Assembly: GCF_900112425.1 (NCBI RefSeq) | Contig: NZ_FOLP01000005.1 | Coordinates: 1 to 64,000 of the forward strand | DNA from: Variovorax sp. OK212 | Lineage (GTDB): Bacteria > Pseudomonadota > Gammaproteobacteria > Burkholderiales > Burkholderiaceae_C | Direction: 5' to 3' | Length of the DNA stretch: 64,000 nt | Part shown: positions 17,447 to 26,130 of the stretch, one piece after another | How positions within the stretch are numbered: position 1 is the first letter of the stretch | Layout: the number at the start of each line of letters is the position of its first letter | Position numbers and translations under genes: made by a program | Notes under the pieces: generated by a model | Told to the model about the DNA's origin: nothing | What the model saw: the letters and a program-made list of their open reading frames with translations, nothing else | Databases searched by the model: none

Positions 17447-18085
17447 ATGAAACGACGACACCTCCTCCACCTGCTGGCCGGCGTGCCTGCCATGGCCGTT
17501 CTCTCGGCCTGCGGCAAGCGCAAGGCGTCGGCCTCCGCGCTGAAATCCGATGCCCGCGTGCTGGCGCTGGGCGACAGCCTCACCTTCGGCTACGGTGCAT
17601 CGCCCGACGCGTCATGGCCCGTGAAACTGGGCGAGCTCACGGGCTGGCACGTGGAGAACGCGGGCGTCAACGGCGACACCTCCGAAGGCGCGCTGCAGCG
17701 CCTGCCGGGGTTGCTGGGCGCGGCCAGCTACGACGCGGTCCTGATCGGCATCGGCGGCAACGACATGCTGCGCGGCGTGTCGCCCGCGGCCACGCGCGAC
17801 AACCTTGCCGCGCTCATCGCGCAGGCGCGTGCGCACACGCCGCATGTCGCCGTGCTCGCCACGCCGGCACCCGACGCAATGCGCGCGGCCATCGGCTCGC
17901 TCAGCGATGCACCGTTCTATGAAGAGGTGGCGAAGGCGGGGCAGGCGCTGCTGGTTGCCAACGTGTATTCGAGCGTGTTGTCGGATGCGTCGCTGCGCTC
18001 CGACCGCATCCATGCCAATGCACGAGGCTATGAAAAGGTCGCGCAGCTTTTGGCGGAGCAGCTCAAGGCCGCGGGTTGGCGTTGA
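17447..18085 (+). CDS. GDSL/SGNH arylesterase lipoprotein (TesA-like)
   Basis: 212 residues. The N-terminus MKRRHLLHLLAGVPAMAVLSAC has a lipobox (LSAC) with the acylated Cys at 22, so the enzyme is probably anchored on the periplasmic side. SGNH blocks are complete: GDSLTFGYG (Ser), the Gly and Asn blocks GVNGDTS and IGGNDMLRG, and DRIHANARGY (Asp..His). E. coli TesA is a multifunctional acylhydrolase; the natural substrate here is unknown. A 9-bp tandem repeat lies in the upstream region. Confidence 0.85.
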   Translation: MKRRHLLHLLAGVPAMAVLSACGKRKASASALKSDARVLALGDSLTFGYGASPDASWPVKLGELTGWHVENAGVNGDTSEGALQRLPGLLGAASYDAVLIGIGGNDMLRGVSPAATRDNLAALIAQARAHTPHVAVLATPAPDAMRAAIGSLSDAPFYEEVAKAGQALLVANVYSSVLSDASLRSDRIHANARGYEKVAQLLAEQLKAAGWR

Positions 18086-18118
18086 TCAGAAGCTGATCAA
18101 CGGCTGATCAACGGCCGA

Positions 18119-18634
18119 TCAGGCATTCAGCAGGTCGACGTACGCGCCCTGCACGAGCTGCTCGGCGCCCACGCCCAGTTGCGCCATGAGCGCATGCGCT
18201 TCGGCAATGCCGTCTTCGGCCGAAGCACCCTCTTCCAGCACCACTTCGAGTTCGAGGAATTCACCGAGGCCTTCCACGCGGTCGAGGTGCACGCGCGTGC
18301 GGCCGACCAGGAACAGCCTGCGCTGCTTGCGCACGCGGCCCGCCTGGCCCCACGCGAGCGTGAGCGATTCGCGCAGCGCGTCGGGCGTGCTGCACGGCGT
18401 GATCAGGTAGAACGATTCCTTCGGGCCGCTGCTGTTGGCGCGGCGGTAGAAGATCAGCTCCGCGCGGTCGGGCGCGAAGGTGCGCAGCTTGAGGCGGTCG
18501 GCGCTGTCGTTGCAGCGGAAGAAGGTGTCGTCCTGCGCGATCTCGATGGGGCCCTTGTCGGCCAGCGTCACGGCGATGCGCGCCACGCGGTCGACGCTGT
18601 CGATGCGGGCCTTGATCTCGATGTTTCTTGCCAT
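18119..18634 (-). CDS. CYTH domain protein (class IV adenylate cyclase-like)
   Basis: 171 residues from ATG 18634. The CYTH tunnel-fold signature starts the protein as MARNIEIKARI; the usual ExExK motif reads N-I-E-I-K, so the first acidic residue is Asn. Later charged motifs (DRLKLRTFAPDRAELIFYRR, LFLVGRTRVHLDRVEGLGEFLELEVVL) match the phosphate- and metal-binding strands. Members include adenylate cyclase 2 and thiamine- or inorganic triphosphatases. The activity here is not determined by sequence. A longer upstream frame runs into the next gene and is not favoured. Confidence 0.75.
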   Translation of the reverse strand: MARNIEIKARIDSVDRVARIAVTLADKGPIEIAQDDTFFRCNDSADRLKLRTFAPDRAELIFYRRANSSGPKESFYLITPCSTPDALRESLTLAWGQAGRVRKQRRLFLVGRTRVHLDRVEGLGEFLELEVVLEEGASAEDGIAEAHALMAQLGVGAEQLVQGAYVDLLNA

Positions 18635-18686
18635 GTCGGCGGGCTTGTCTTCGCCGGGTGGATGCGTGCGTTCGGGTGGCGCCAGA

Positions 18687-19058
18687 TCAGGGCGCGTTGC
18701 CCTGCGGCCCCGTTGCCGGCGGCGCGGTGCGTCCACTGGACCCCGGCGAGAGCCTGCGGCCGATCGCCTCGCCCACGTTGCGCACGGGCCGGCTCGCCTT
18801 CTCCGACACGTGGTTGACACCGCGCCGCGTGGCCGCATCCGCGCGGTTCACGCCGCGGCCCGCCGGGTCGGTGCCGCGCTCCACGCTGCCCACCACCGTG
18901 CCGCGGCGCGAAGGCGACTTGAGCGTGTGCGCGCGCTGCGCCTTCGGCGGGTTGTCGGCGCTCTGGGCCTGCGCGCCGACCGGCAGCCACAGTGCGGCGG
19001 CGATCGCCACGGCCATTGCCGCAGCGAGTGACGTGCGAAGGGTGCTCGGGAATTTCAT
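18687..19058 (-). CDS. Secreted low-complexity hypothetical protein
   Basis: 123 residues from ATG 19058, which has AAGGAGG at good spacing. A signal peptide (about 1-32, ending GAQAQ) precedes a mature part rich in Arg, Gly, Pro and Ala with no hydrophobic segment (GTVVGSVERGTDPAGRGVNR). The start overlaps the end of the cobalamin adenosyltransferase gene by 4 nt, so the two are probably co-translated. No family was recognised. Confidence 0.6.
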   Translation of the reverse strand: MKFPSTLRTSLAAAMAVAIAAALWLPVGAQAQSADNPPKAQRAHTLKSPSRRGTVVGSVERGTDPAGRGVNRADAATRRGVNHVSEKASRPVRNVGEAIGRRLSPGSSGRTAPPATGPQGNAP

Positions 19059-19660
19059 GGTGCCTCCTTGGTGTTGTCTGCTTCCGCCGCGGCCTCTGCG
19101 GCTGCCGCGCGCGCCATGCGCTCGCTCTTCCAGTACACGTCGTCGCCACCGTCCATGCGGTTGAGCACGCGTGCGAGCACGAAGAGCAGGTCGCTCAGGC
19201 GGTTGAGGTACTGCCGCAGCGCGTCGTTGAGTTGCGCGGTGGCGCCCAGCGCCACCACCGCGCGCTCGGCCCGGCGCGCCACGGTGCGGCACACGTGCGC
19301 GAGCGAGGCGGCGCGCGTGCCCGCCGGCAGGATGAACTCCGCCAGCCGCGGCAGGGCCGCGTTGTGCTCGGCCAGTGCGTTGTCGAGCTGCAGCAGCGCG
19401 TCGGCCTTCAGCAGCGTGAAACCCGGCATCGAGAGTTCGCCGCCGAGGTTGAAGAGCTGGTGCTGCACGTCGACCAGCAGCTCGCGCACGGGCTCTGGCA
19501 GCGGCTCGCACAGCAGCACGCCGATCTGCGAGTTGAGTTCGTCCACGTCGCCCATCGCGTGCACGCGCAGGTGGTCCTTGGGCACGCGCGTGTTGTCGCC
19601 GAGGCCGGTGGTGCCGTCGTCGCCGGTGCGCGTGGCGATCTGTGAGAGTCGGTTGCCCAT
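19055..19660 (-). CDS. Cob(I)yrinic acid a,c-diamide / cob(I)alamin adenosyltransferase (PduO type)
   Basis: 201 residues from ATG 19660. The ATP-binding motif TRTGDDGTTGLGDNTRVPKD is near the N-terminus and the helical core contains LPAGTRAASLAHVCRTVARRAERAV and YLNRLSDLLFVLARV, typical of PduO/MMAB trimers that transfer the adenosyl group from ATP to cob(I)alamin. The Ala/Glu-rich tail is extra. It is followed by a secreted protein with a 4-nt overlap. No cobalamin riboswitch was seen in the 16-bp gap upstream. Confidence 0.9.
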   Translation of the reverse strand: MGNRLSQIATRTGDDGTTGLGDNTRVPKDHLRVHAMGDVDELNSQIGVLLCEPLPEPVRELLVDVQHQLFNLGGELSMPGFTLLKADALLQLDNALAEHNAALPRLAEFILPAGTRAASLAHVCRTVARRAERAVVALGATAQLNDALRQYLNRLSDLLFVLARVLNRMDGGDDVYWKSERMARAAAAEAAAEADNTKEAP

Positions 19661-19676
19661 GAAGGCTCCTGTTTTT

Positions 19677-20177
19677 CTACAGCGCGACCGTCGATGCGTC
19701 GATCTTGCCGGCCAGCCATTGCAGGCCCGCAAGATGCTGCTGGTCGTGGCTGCAGAGGTAGTGAATGAGGCTGCGCAGGGTGAGCGGGCCGTAGCCCTCG
19801 AACACCGCCGTGCGCGCGAGTTGGACGTCGCTCAGGCTGGAGACGATTTCCATCGTCTGGATGCGCGCCATGCGGAAATCGGCCAGCACCTTCGCCGCAT
19901 CGGCCGCGCCGTAGTTGCGCTCGATGGCGAGCGGCTCGCTGTCGATCGACGCCAGCGTCGGATGGGTCTCGGCCAGCGTGCGGCGAAAGCGCACGTGGTA
20001 GCCCTCGGTCTCGATGTCGCGCACATGGCACAGCTGCTCGATGGCCGTGAAGGCCTCGCTGGGCACGCCCTCCCACGAGGGCGGCGCCCAGTGCTTGAAG
20101 GCCGCGGGAATGGCCGCGTAGTGGGCCTCCAGTTGCAACGGGAAGGCCGCCAGGGCGCTGAGGGTCGTAGGGTTCAT
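19677..20177 (-). CDS. DinB-like metal-binding protein
   Basis: 166 residues. A four-helix-bundle DinB fold is suggested by the ordered His positions: QLCHVRDIETEGYHVRFRR in the middle and LIHYLCSHDQQHLAGLQWL near the C-terminus, the classic metal-binding triad. Family members include thiol-dependent transferases, and most are untested. It lies 16 bp upstream of the adenosyltransferase and is probably co-transcribed. Confidence 0.75.
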   Translation of the reverse strand: MNPTTLSALAAFPLQLEAHYAAIPAAFKHWAPPSWEGVPSEAFTAIEQLCHVRDIETEGYHVRFRRTLAETHPTLASIDSEPLAIERNYGAADAAKVLADFRMARIQTMEIVSSLSDVQLARTAVFEGYGPLTLRSLIHYLCSHDQQHLAGLQWLAGKIDASTVAL

Positions 20178-20261
20178 GTCTTTTTCCGAAGCGCATTATG
20201 GTGCGCGCTCCGTAAAATGACCGATCCCCCCGATCCCTCTCACCCTGCCAGGAGACGCCCG

Positions 20262-21686
20262 ATGAACGCCCCGACCCCCACCTCGCACCTGATGCCGGAG
20301 CTTCATCTGCGCGACGTTCCTGCCGCGCTGATCGACGCGCTGAAGGCACGCTTCGGCGACAACTGTTCCACGGCCCTGGAGGTGCGCACGCAGCACGGCC
20401 GCGACGAGTCGTCGTTCGACGCGCCGCCGCCCTCCGCCGTGGTGTTCGCCGAGAGCACGCAGGACGTGGCCGACGCCGTGAAGCTGGCCGGCGACCACAG
20501 CGTGCCGGTCATTCCCTTCGGCGTGGGCTCTTCGCTCGAAGGCCACCTGCTGGCGGTGCAAGGCGGCATCAGCATCGACGTGTCGCGCATGAACCGCGTG
20601 CTGTCGGTCAACGCCGACGACCTCACGGTGACGGTGCAGCCCGGCGTCACGCGCAAGCAGCTCAACGAAGACATCAAGAGCACGGGCCTGTTCTTCCCCA
20701 TCGACCCGGGCGCGGACGCCTCCATCGGCGGCATGACGGCCACGCGCGCCAGCGGCACGAACGCGGTGCGCTACGGCACCATGCGCGAGAACGTGCTGGC
20801 ACTCGAAGTGGTCACTGCCGCGGGCGAAGTCATCCGCACCGGCACGCGCGCGAAGAAGTCATCGGCGGGCTACGACCTCACGCGCCTCATGGTGGGCAGC
20901 GAAGGCACGCTGGGCGTGGTCACCGAGGTCACGCTGCGCATCTACCCGCTGCCCGAGGCGGTGTCGGCGGCCATCTGCTCGTTCCCGAGCATCGAGGCCG
21001 CGGTGCGCACCACCATCGAGACCATCCAGCTGGGCGTGCCGATCGCGCGCGTGGAACTCATCGACGTGAACACGGTGCGCATGGTGAACGCGTACGCCAA
21101 GCTGAACCTGCGCGAAGAGCCGATGCTGCTGATGGAATTCCACGGCTCGCCCGCCGGCGTGAAGGAGCAGGCCGAGACCGTGCAGGAACTGGCGAGCGGC
21201 CACGGCGGCAATGCCTTCGAATGGGCCAGCACGCCGGAAGAACGCACGCGCCTGTGGACCGCGCGGCACAACAGCTACTTTGCGGCGGTGCAGTCGCGCC
21301 CCGGCTGCCGCGTGATCTCCACCGACACCTGCGTGCCGATCTCGCGCCTGGCCGACTGCCTGCTCGACTCGGTCGCCGAGGCCGATGCCAGCGGCATCCC
21401 CTACTTCCTCGTGGGCCACGTGGGCGACGGCAACTTCCACTTCGGCTACCTGCTCGACCCCAACGTGCCCGAGGAGCGCGTGAAGGCCGAGGAGCTGAAC
21501 CACGCGCTGGTGAGCCGCGCGCTCGCGCTGGAAGGCACCTGCACCGGCGAGCACGGCGTGGGCCTGCACAAGATGGGCTTCCTGGTGGACGAGGCGGGTG
21601 TAGGTGCCATCGACATGATGCGCACGATCAAGCGCGCGCTCGACCCGAAGAACATCATGAACCCGGGCAAGATCTTCAGCCTCTGA
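20262..21686 (+). CDS. FAD-binding oxidoreductase, D-lactate dehydrogenase (cytochrome) / GlcD-like
   Basis: 474 residues from ATG 20262, with a GGAG ribosome site. The PCMH FAD-binding domain shows PFGVGSSLEGHLLAVQGGIS and the pyrophosphate loop PGADASIGGMTATRASGTNA. The C-terminal substrate domain has VGHVGDGNFHFGYLLDP and GEHGVGLHKMGF and ends NPGKIFSL. This order is that of D-2-hydroxyacid dehydrogenases (LDHD, GlcD) feeding electrons to the respiratory chain. No GlcE/GlcF partners are adjacent, which favours a single-subunit D-lactate dehydrogenase. Confidence 0.88.
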   Translation: MNAPTPTSHLMPELHLRDVPAALIDALKARFGDNCSTALEVRTQHGRDESSFDAPPPSAVVFAESTQDVADAVKLAGDHSVPVIPFGVGSSLEGHLLAVQGGISIDVSRMNRVLSVNADDLTVTVQPGVTRKQLNEDIKSTGLFFPIDPGADASIGGMTATRASGTNAVRYGTMRENVLALEVVTAAGEVIRTGTRAKKSSAGYDLTRLMVGSEGTLGVVTEVTLRIYPLPEAVSAAICSFPSIEAAVRTTIETIQLGVPIARVELIDVNTVRMVNAYAKLNLREEPMLLMEFHGSPAGVKEQAETVQELASGHGGNAFEWASTPEERTRLWTARHNSYFAAVQSRPGCRVISTDTCVPISRLADCLLDSVAEADASGIPYFLVGHVGDGNFHFGYLLDPNVPEERVKAEELNHALVSRALALEGTCTGEHGVGLHKMGFLVDEAGVGAIDMMRTIKRALDPKNIMNPGKIFSL

Positions 21687-21721
21687 CACGGCCGGCGCGC
21701 GCTCAGGCGCGGCCCGTAAAA

Positions 21722-21755
21722 AAAGCCCGGCGGCTCGCGAGAGTCGCCGGGCTTT
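21722..21755. terminator. Bidirectional rho-independent terminator
   Basis: AAAGCCCGGCG (21722-21732) pairs perfectly with CGCCGGGCTTT (21745-21755) around a 12-nt loop. T-rich sequence on either side allows termination of both the dehydrogenase (plus) and the CsgG-like gene (minus). Confidence 0.85.
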
Positions 21756-21786
21756 CTGCTTTGCAGTTGCCGTGCTTTGCTGGTTC

Positions 21787-22692
21787 TCAGTTGTTGTTGC
21801 TGCGCCGGCGTGCCGGCGGTGCCTTCTCTGCAGGCACGTAGGTTTGCGACGGCGCAGCGCCGCCGTCCACGCCCAGGCGGCCACCGCCGCCGAGGCCCTG
21901 GCCGCGCACCGTCTGCGCCTTGTAGTTGCGCAACGAGCGGACCATCTGGTTGAAGGCGTCCATGAACGCGGCGGCAATCACCTTGCCCTGTGCCGTGTTG
22001 GTGTAGCCGCCGAGACCGCCGCCGCCGCTGCGGCCGGCCAGCGCACCGAAGGCGCCGAAGTCGGTCTTGGAGGCGCTGCCTTCAGCGGCTGCCACCTGCA
22101 CGCCCGAGCGGTTGTCGATGAGGGTCAGCAGCGCGCTGGCTTCCTTGGTCTGCATGCTGCCGCCGACGGCGGCCAGCGCACGGCCGCGGCCGCCACCCAC
22201 CAGGCCGCCGAGCGCGCCGCCGATGCCACCGGCATCGCTGTTGCTGAAGACGATCTCGGGCGACAGGCCGTAGTCGGAGGCCACCATCTGGCCGCGGCCG
22301 AAGTTGCTGCCGCCGCGCATTTCACCCGACTGCTGCAGCGCGCGTTCGCGCGTCATGGCGTTCATGCCGGCCGCGCCGCGTTCCACGACGATGAAGCAGT
22401 TCGACTGTTGCACCAGCAGGCGCAGCAGGTTGGCCGTGGGCGGCAGGCGGTATTCGCCGGTGAGGATGGTGTACCAACCCGCGCTCTGGTTCTCGATCAG
22501 CGACACCGTGCCGAGCGGCGATTCGCAGCGCTCGAGCTGGCTGCTCTCGCCGGAGGTGGAGCCGCCCGCGGCGCTGCCGGTGGCCATGGTCTTGGCCGAC
22601 TGGCTGCCCATCTGCATGTCGGTCGCGGCGCAACCGGTGAGGAAGAAAGCGCCCGCGGCAATGGCCGCAAGCGGGAACCTGGTGAGCTGCAT
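21787..22692 (-). CDS. CsgG/HfaB-like outer-membrane lipoprotein
   Basis: 301 residues from ATG 22692. The lipoprotein signal ends in FFLTGC (Cys21). The central part has CsgG-type features: ANLLRLLVQQSNCFIVVERG and RERALQQSGEMRGGSNFGRG, plus a glycine-rich segment SDAGGIGGALGGLVGGGRG. CsgG forms nonameric secretion pores for curli, but no curli subunit genes are nearby. Related stand-alone proteins occur widely in Burkholderiales. The tail is basic and Pro/Ala-rich, ending in four Asn/Ser residues. Confidence 0.72.
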   Translation of the reverse strand: MQLTRFPLAAIAAGAFFLTGCAATDMQMGSQSAKTMATGSAAGGSTSGESSQLERCESPLGTVSLIENQSAGWYTILTGEYRLPPTANLLRLLVQQSNCFIVVERGAAGMNAMTRERALQQSGEMRGGSNFGRGQMVASDYGLSPEIVFSNSDAGGIGGALGGLVGGGRGRALAAVGGSMQTKEASALLTLIDNRSGVQVAAAEGSASKTDFGAFGALAGRSGGGGLGGYTNTAQGKVIAAAFMDAFNQMVRSLRNYKAQTVRGQGLGGGGRLGVDGGAAPSQTYVPAEKAPPARRRSNNN

Positions 22693-22815
22693 GGGTGGAC
22701 TCCCTCTGTTGTCAGAGATTTGAATTGAGAAAACCAGCGGTGGAGGATACGCGCAAAGGATTGCAGGAATCAATCAAACGAATGCCCGACATGGCGTTCA
22801 AAACGACGTCTCGTT

Positions 22816-23778
22816 CTAGGCCGTTCGGCGGATGCGCTCGATGAGTCCGTTGAGTGCATCGATGGAGCCGAAGTGAATGGCCAACTCGCCGCTCTCCTCC
22901 ACCTTGCCGCCGCGCTTGGTGCGCTTCTTGATGCGCACCTCGACCTCGGCCGTGAGCAGGTCGGCGAGTTCTTCCTCGACGCGTTGCAGGTCGCGCGACT
23001 TCTCGCCGTCGTTGCCGCGGCGCGAGGGCGTGAGCGTGAACTCGGCCGCGAGCCGCTTCACCAGCGCCTCGGCTTCGCGCACCGACATCTTCTTGGCGGC
23101 GATCTGGTTGGCCGCGGTGATCTGCGTGCCGCGGTCCAGCGACAGCAGCGCGCGCGCGTGGCCCATGTCGATGTCGCCGGCCATCAGCATCTGCTGCGCG
23201 GGCTCGGCCAGGTTCAGCAGGCGCAGCAGGTTGCTGGCCGCGCTGCGCGAACGGCCCACGGCCTGCGCGGCCTGTTCGTGCGTGAGGCCGAACTCGTTCA
23301 CTAGGCGCTGCAGGCCCTGCGCTTCTTCGAGCGGGTTCAGGTCTTCGCGCTGGATGTTCTCGATGAGCGACATCGCCGCGGCGGCTTCGTTGGGCACGTC
23401 GCGCACCAGCACCGGCACGCTGTCGAGGCCCGCGAGCTTCGCGGCGCGAAAGCGCCGTTCGCCCGCGATGATTTCGTACTCCGCGTTCTTGGCTGCGGCC
23501 GATTCGGCGTCGAGCCGGCGCACCAGGATCGGCTGCATGATGCCCTGCACCTTGATGCTCTCGGCCAGCTCGTACAGCGCGCCCTCGTCCATGCGCGTGC
23601 GCGGCTGGTAGACGCCGGCCACCATCTGGTCGAGCATCAGCGTGTTCGGGTTCCTCGGCGCACCGCCCTCTTGCGAGCCCGCGTTGCCGTTGTTGCCGTG
23701 GTCGGCCGAAGGCGCGGCGGTGGGGCCGAGCAGCGCTTCGAGGCCGCGGCCGAGGCCCTTGGGTTTCTTGGTCGCCAT
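22816..23778 (-). CDS. parB: Chromosome partitioning protein ParB
   Basis: 320 residues. The N-terminal GLGRGLEALLG motif (ParA stimulation) is followed by the CTPase/clamp domain with LAESIKVQGIMQPILVR and the arginine patch AGERRFRAAKLAGL, then the helix-turn-helix LTHEQAAQAVGRSRSAASNLLRLL and a C-terminal dimerisation region. ParB loads at parS and spreads; two parS sites lie inside rsmG and mnmG about 2.4-3.5 kb away. Its first base overlaps the end of the hydrolase gene by one base. Confidence 0.96.
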   Translation of the reverse strand: MATKKPKGLGRGLEALLGPTAAPSADHGNNGNAGSQEGGAPRNPNTLMLDQMVAGVYQPRTRMDEGALYELAESIKVQGIMQPILVRRLDAESAAAKNAEYEIIAGERRFRAAKLAGLDSVPVLVRDVPNEAAAAMSLIENIQREDLNPLEEAQGLQRLVNEFGLTHEQAAQAVGRSRSAASNLLRLLNLAEPAQQMLMAGDIDMGHARALLSLDRGTQITAANQIAAKKMSVREAEALVKRLAAEFTLTPSRRGNDGEKSRDLQRVEEELADLLTAEVEVRIKKRTKRGGKVEESGELAIHFGSIDALNGLIERIRRTA

Positions 23779-24323
23779 CAATGCGTGTCTTTCGAGATTT
23801 CGTTCAGTAGGTGCCGGCCTTCGGGCCAGTCGCCCAGGCCGGATTCGGCATTCAGGTGGCCGCCGGGGCCGGCGTCGACGAAACGGGCGCCCCAGTCCTG
23901 CGCCAGCTGGCGCGAGCGCGCGGCGTCGCAGTACGGGTCGTCGTTGGCGGCGATCAGCACCGCCGGGAACGGCAGCGGCTGGCGCACGATCGGCGCCCAG
24001 CCGGGAATCAGCTGGCGCAGGTCGTCGCGCTCCACGTCGCCGGGCGCCACCAGCAGCGCACCGCGCACCTTGTGCGTGTTGCGCGAGTGGGCGGCCCAGG
24101 CGGCCACCAGGATGCAGCCCAGGCTGTGCGCCGCGAAGACCACCTGGCCGGGCGCGGCCAGCACGGCCTCCTCGAGCTGGATCGACCAGTCGCCTCGCAG
24201 CGGCCGCATCCATTCATGCTGGTCGACGCGAAGGTCGCCGTGGACCGTTTCCCAACGCGTCTGCCAGTGCCCGGGGCCGCTGTTCTGCCAGCCGGGCAGC
24301 AACAGGATGCGAGGTGCGGTCAT
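23778..24323 (-). CDS. RBBP9/YdeN-like serine hydrolase
   Basis: 181 residues. LLLPGWQNSGPGHWQTRWE at the N-terminus is typical of the RBBP9/YdeN family, with the nucleophile in AAHSLGCILVAAW, the acid in AANDDPYCDAA and the catalytic His in GPGGHLNAESG. The biochemical role is unknown. The gene sits between parA and parB and overlaps parB by one base, so it is probably co-expressed with the partition system. Confidence 0.83.
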   Translation of the reverse strand: MTAPRILLLPGWQNSGPGHWQTRWETVHGDLRVDQHEWMRPLRGDWSIQLEEAVLAAPGQVVFAAHSLGCILVAAWAAHSRNTHKVRGALLVAPGDVERDDLRQLIPGWAPIVRQPLPFPAVLIAANDDPYCDAARSRQLAQDWGARFVDAGPGGHLNAESGLGDWPEGRHLLNEISKDTH

Positions 24324-24348
24324 TTGCCAGTCAACCTGCCAGTAATTT

Positions 24349-24381
24349 TGCTATTGTTTTGATAGCACACTATCGAGTGTG
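24349..24381. repeat. Overlapping small palindromes between parA and the hydrolase
   Basis: TGCTAT (24349-24354) pairs with ATAGCA (24362-24367), and CACACT (24366-24371) pairs with AGTGTG (24376-24381). The first hairpin resembles one at 28886-28910: both read TTTGCTATTNNTTTGATAGCANAC. They flank the parA-rsmG-mnmG block. A terminator or short dispersed repeat is possible. Confidence 0.5.
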
Positions 24382-24389
24382 GATGAGGG

Positions 24390-25307
24390 TCAGGCGTTGT
24401 TTTCGCTGGTGGTGGCATCGGGCGAAGCGGCCGGTGCCATCACATCCTGCGGAATCGACAGGTCGGGCGCCATGCGCTCGACCGGCGAAATGGGCGGTGC
24501 CACCGCGCCCGAGGCGAAGGCGCTGGCGGGCGGCATCTTCTCGACCAGCTCCTGCGCAAAGGCAATGAAGGCCTGGCTGCCGCGCGCGGCCGGGTCGAAC
24601 ACCACGCCCGGCAGGCCGTAGCTCGGTGCCTCCGCAAGACGCACATTGCGCGGGATCACGGTGTCGAACACCTTGTCGCCGAAGTGGGACTTGAGCTGCT
24701 CGCTCACCTGCTGCTGCAGCGTGATGCGCGGATCGAACATCACGCGCAGCAGGCCGATGATCTGCAGGTTCTTGTTGAGGTTGGCGTGCACCTGCTTGAT
24801 GGTGTTGACCAGGTCGGTCAGCCCTTCGAGCGCGAAGTACTCGCACTGCATCGGCACGATCACGCCGTGCGCGGCGCACAGGCCGTTCAGCGTCAGCAGG
24901 CTCAGCGACGGCGGGCAGTCGATCAGCACGAAGTCGTACTCGGCGCCGACCGCGGCCAGTGCGGTGCGCAGGCGCTTCTCGCGGCGGTCGAGCGCCACCA
25001 TTTCCACTTCGGCACCGGCCAGTTCGCGGTTGGCGCCCAGCACGTCGTAGCCGCAACCGCCCTCCACCAGCTTGTCTGTCTTGACCCGCGCCTCGGCCAC
25101 CGAGGCCGATTCGAGCAGCACGTCGTACACCGTGAGTTCGAGCTGGCGCTTGTCGATGCCCGAACCCATGGTGGCGTTGCCCTGGGGGTCGAGGTCGATC
25201 ATCAGCACGCGCTGGCCGACCTTGGCCAGGCCGGCCGCGAGATTGACGGTGGTGGTGGTCTTGCCGACGCCGCCCTTTTGGTTGGCGATGCAGAAAATCT
25301 TTGCCAT
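24390..25307 (-). CDS. parA: Chromosome partitioning ATPase ParA
   Basis: 305 residues. MAKIFCIANQKGGVGKTTTT carries the deviant Walker A with the signature Lys; VLMIDLDPQGNATMGSGID and FVLIDCPPSLSLLTLNG are the other nucleotide-binding motifs of the chromosomal ParA/Soj class (no N-terminal DNA-binding extension). A Pro/Ala/Ser-rich tail of about 45 residues follows the core. ParA uses ParB-stimulated ATP hydrolysis to segregate the origin region. It lies 18 bp downstream of the LysE gene. Confidence 0.95.
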   Translation of the reverse strand: MAKIFCIANQKGGVGKTTTTVNLAAGLAKVGQRVLMIDLDPQGNATMGSGIDKRQLELTVYDVLLESASVAEARVKTDKLVEGGCGYDVLGANRELAGAEVEMVALDRREKRLRTALAAVGAEYDFVLIDCPPSLSLLTLNGLCAAHGVIVPMQCEYFALEGLTDLVNTIKQVHANLNKNLQIIGLLRVMFDPRITLQQQVSEQLKSHFGDKVFDTVIPRNVRLAEAPSYGLPGVVFDPAARGSQAFIAFAQELVEKMPPASAFASGAVAPPISPVERMAPDLSIPQDVMAPAASPDATTSENNA

Positions 25308-25325
25308 GTCAGTACGGGAGGTCGG

Positions 25326-25940
25326 TCAGCGGGAAATTGCGAGCTTGACGCCGAAGGCGATCAGGAAAGTGCCGGCCAGCTTCTCGAGCGTGGCCGAGAT
25401 GCGGGGGTTGGCGCGGATGCGCTCGGCCAGGAAGTGCGTGAGGAGCGTCGAGGTCAGGCCGTACAGGAAGGTCAGCGCGGCAATGGTGACGGCCATGGCG
25501 CCGAAGGTGACCAGGCCCTGGTGGCGGGTCGGGTCCACGAACAGCGGGAAGAAGGCCATGTAGAACACGATCGCCTTGGGGTTCAGCAAGGTGATGGCGA
25601 AGGCCTGGCGCAGGAAGTGGCTGGGCTTGATGTTGAGGATCGGTGCCGAGCCCGGCTTGGCGAGCAGCATCTTGAGGCCGAGCCACGCCAGGTAGCCCGC
25701 GCCCAGCCATTGCACGGCCTTGAACGCCGCCGGGTAGGCTGCCAGCACGGCCGACACGCCCGCCACCGCCGCCCACATCAGGCACTGGTCGCCCAGGATC
25801 ACACCGGACGTTGCAGCCAGCCCGCCACGGATCCCGCCTTTGCTGGTCGACGTGATCAGCGCCAGATTACCCGGACCGGGAATCAGGAGGAACAGGACGA
25901 TGGCGGCGACGAATGCGCCGTAGTCAGCGATGCCGAACAT
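25326..25940 (-). CDS. LysE/RhtB family amino acid exporter
   Basis: 204 residues with about six membrane helices. The family signature near the N-terminus, FLLIPGPGNLALITSTSKGGIRGG, is clear, and helix pairs with LLNPKAIVFYMAFFPLFVD follow. These proteins export amino acids, homoserine lactones or similar compounds. It lies between rsmG and parA in the same direction, an arrangement also known to me from other Burkholderiales. Confidence 0.85.
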   Translation of the reverse strand: MFGIADYGAFVAAIVLFLLIPGPGNLALITSTSKGGIRGGLAATSGVILGDQCLMWAAVAGVSAVLAAYPAAFKAVQWLGAGYLAWLGLKMLLAKPGSAPILNIKPSHFLRQAFAITLLNPKAIVFYMAFFPLFVDPTRHQGLVTFGAMAVTIAALTFLYGLTSTLLTHFLAERIRANPRISATLEKLAGTFLIAFGVKLAISR

Positions 25941-26130
25941 GGGAATGCCTCAGAAAAGAGAGCCGGAGCGGGTGGGAACAGGGGCGAGAGGGAGGCATCG
26001 AGTCTAAGCGAGCACGACGCCGGGAGGACTGTTCTGGCACCGGCTTTTGCCGGTGCCGCCGCTTCTTTTACCGAATCGAACGGAATCCTGAAACGGATGG
26101 GGCTGCGAGCCAGGCCCTTTCGGGCTGCCC

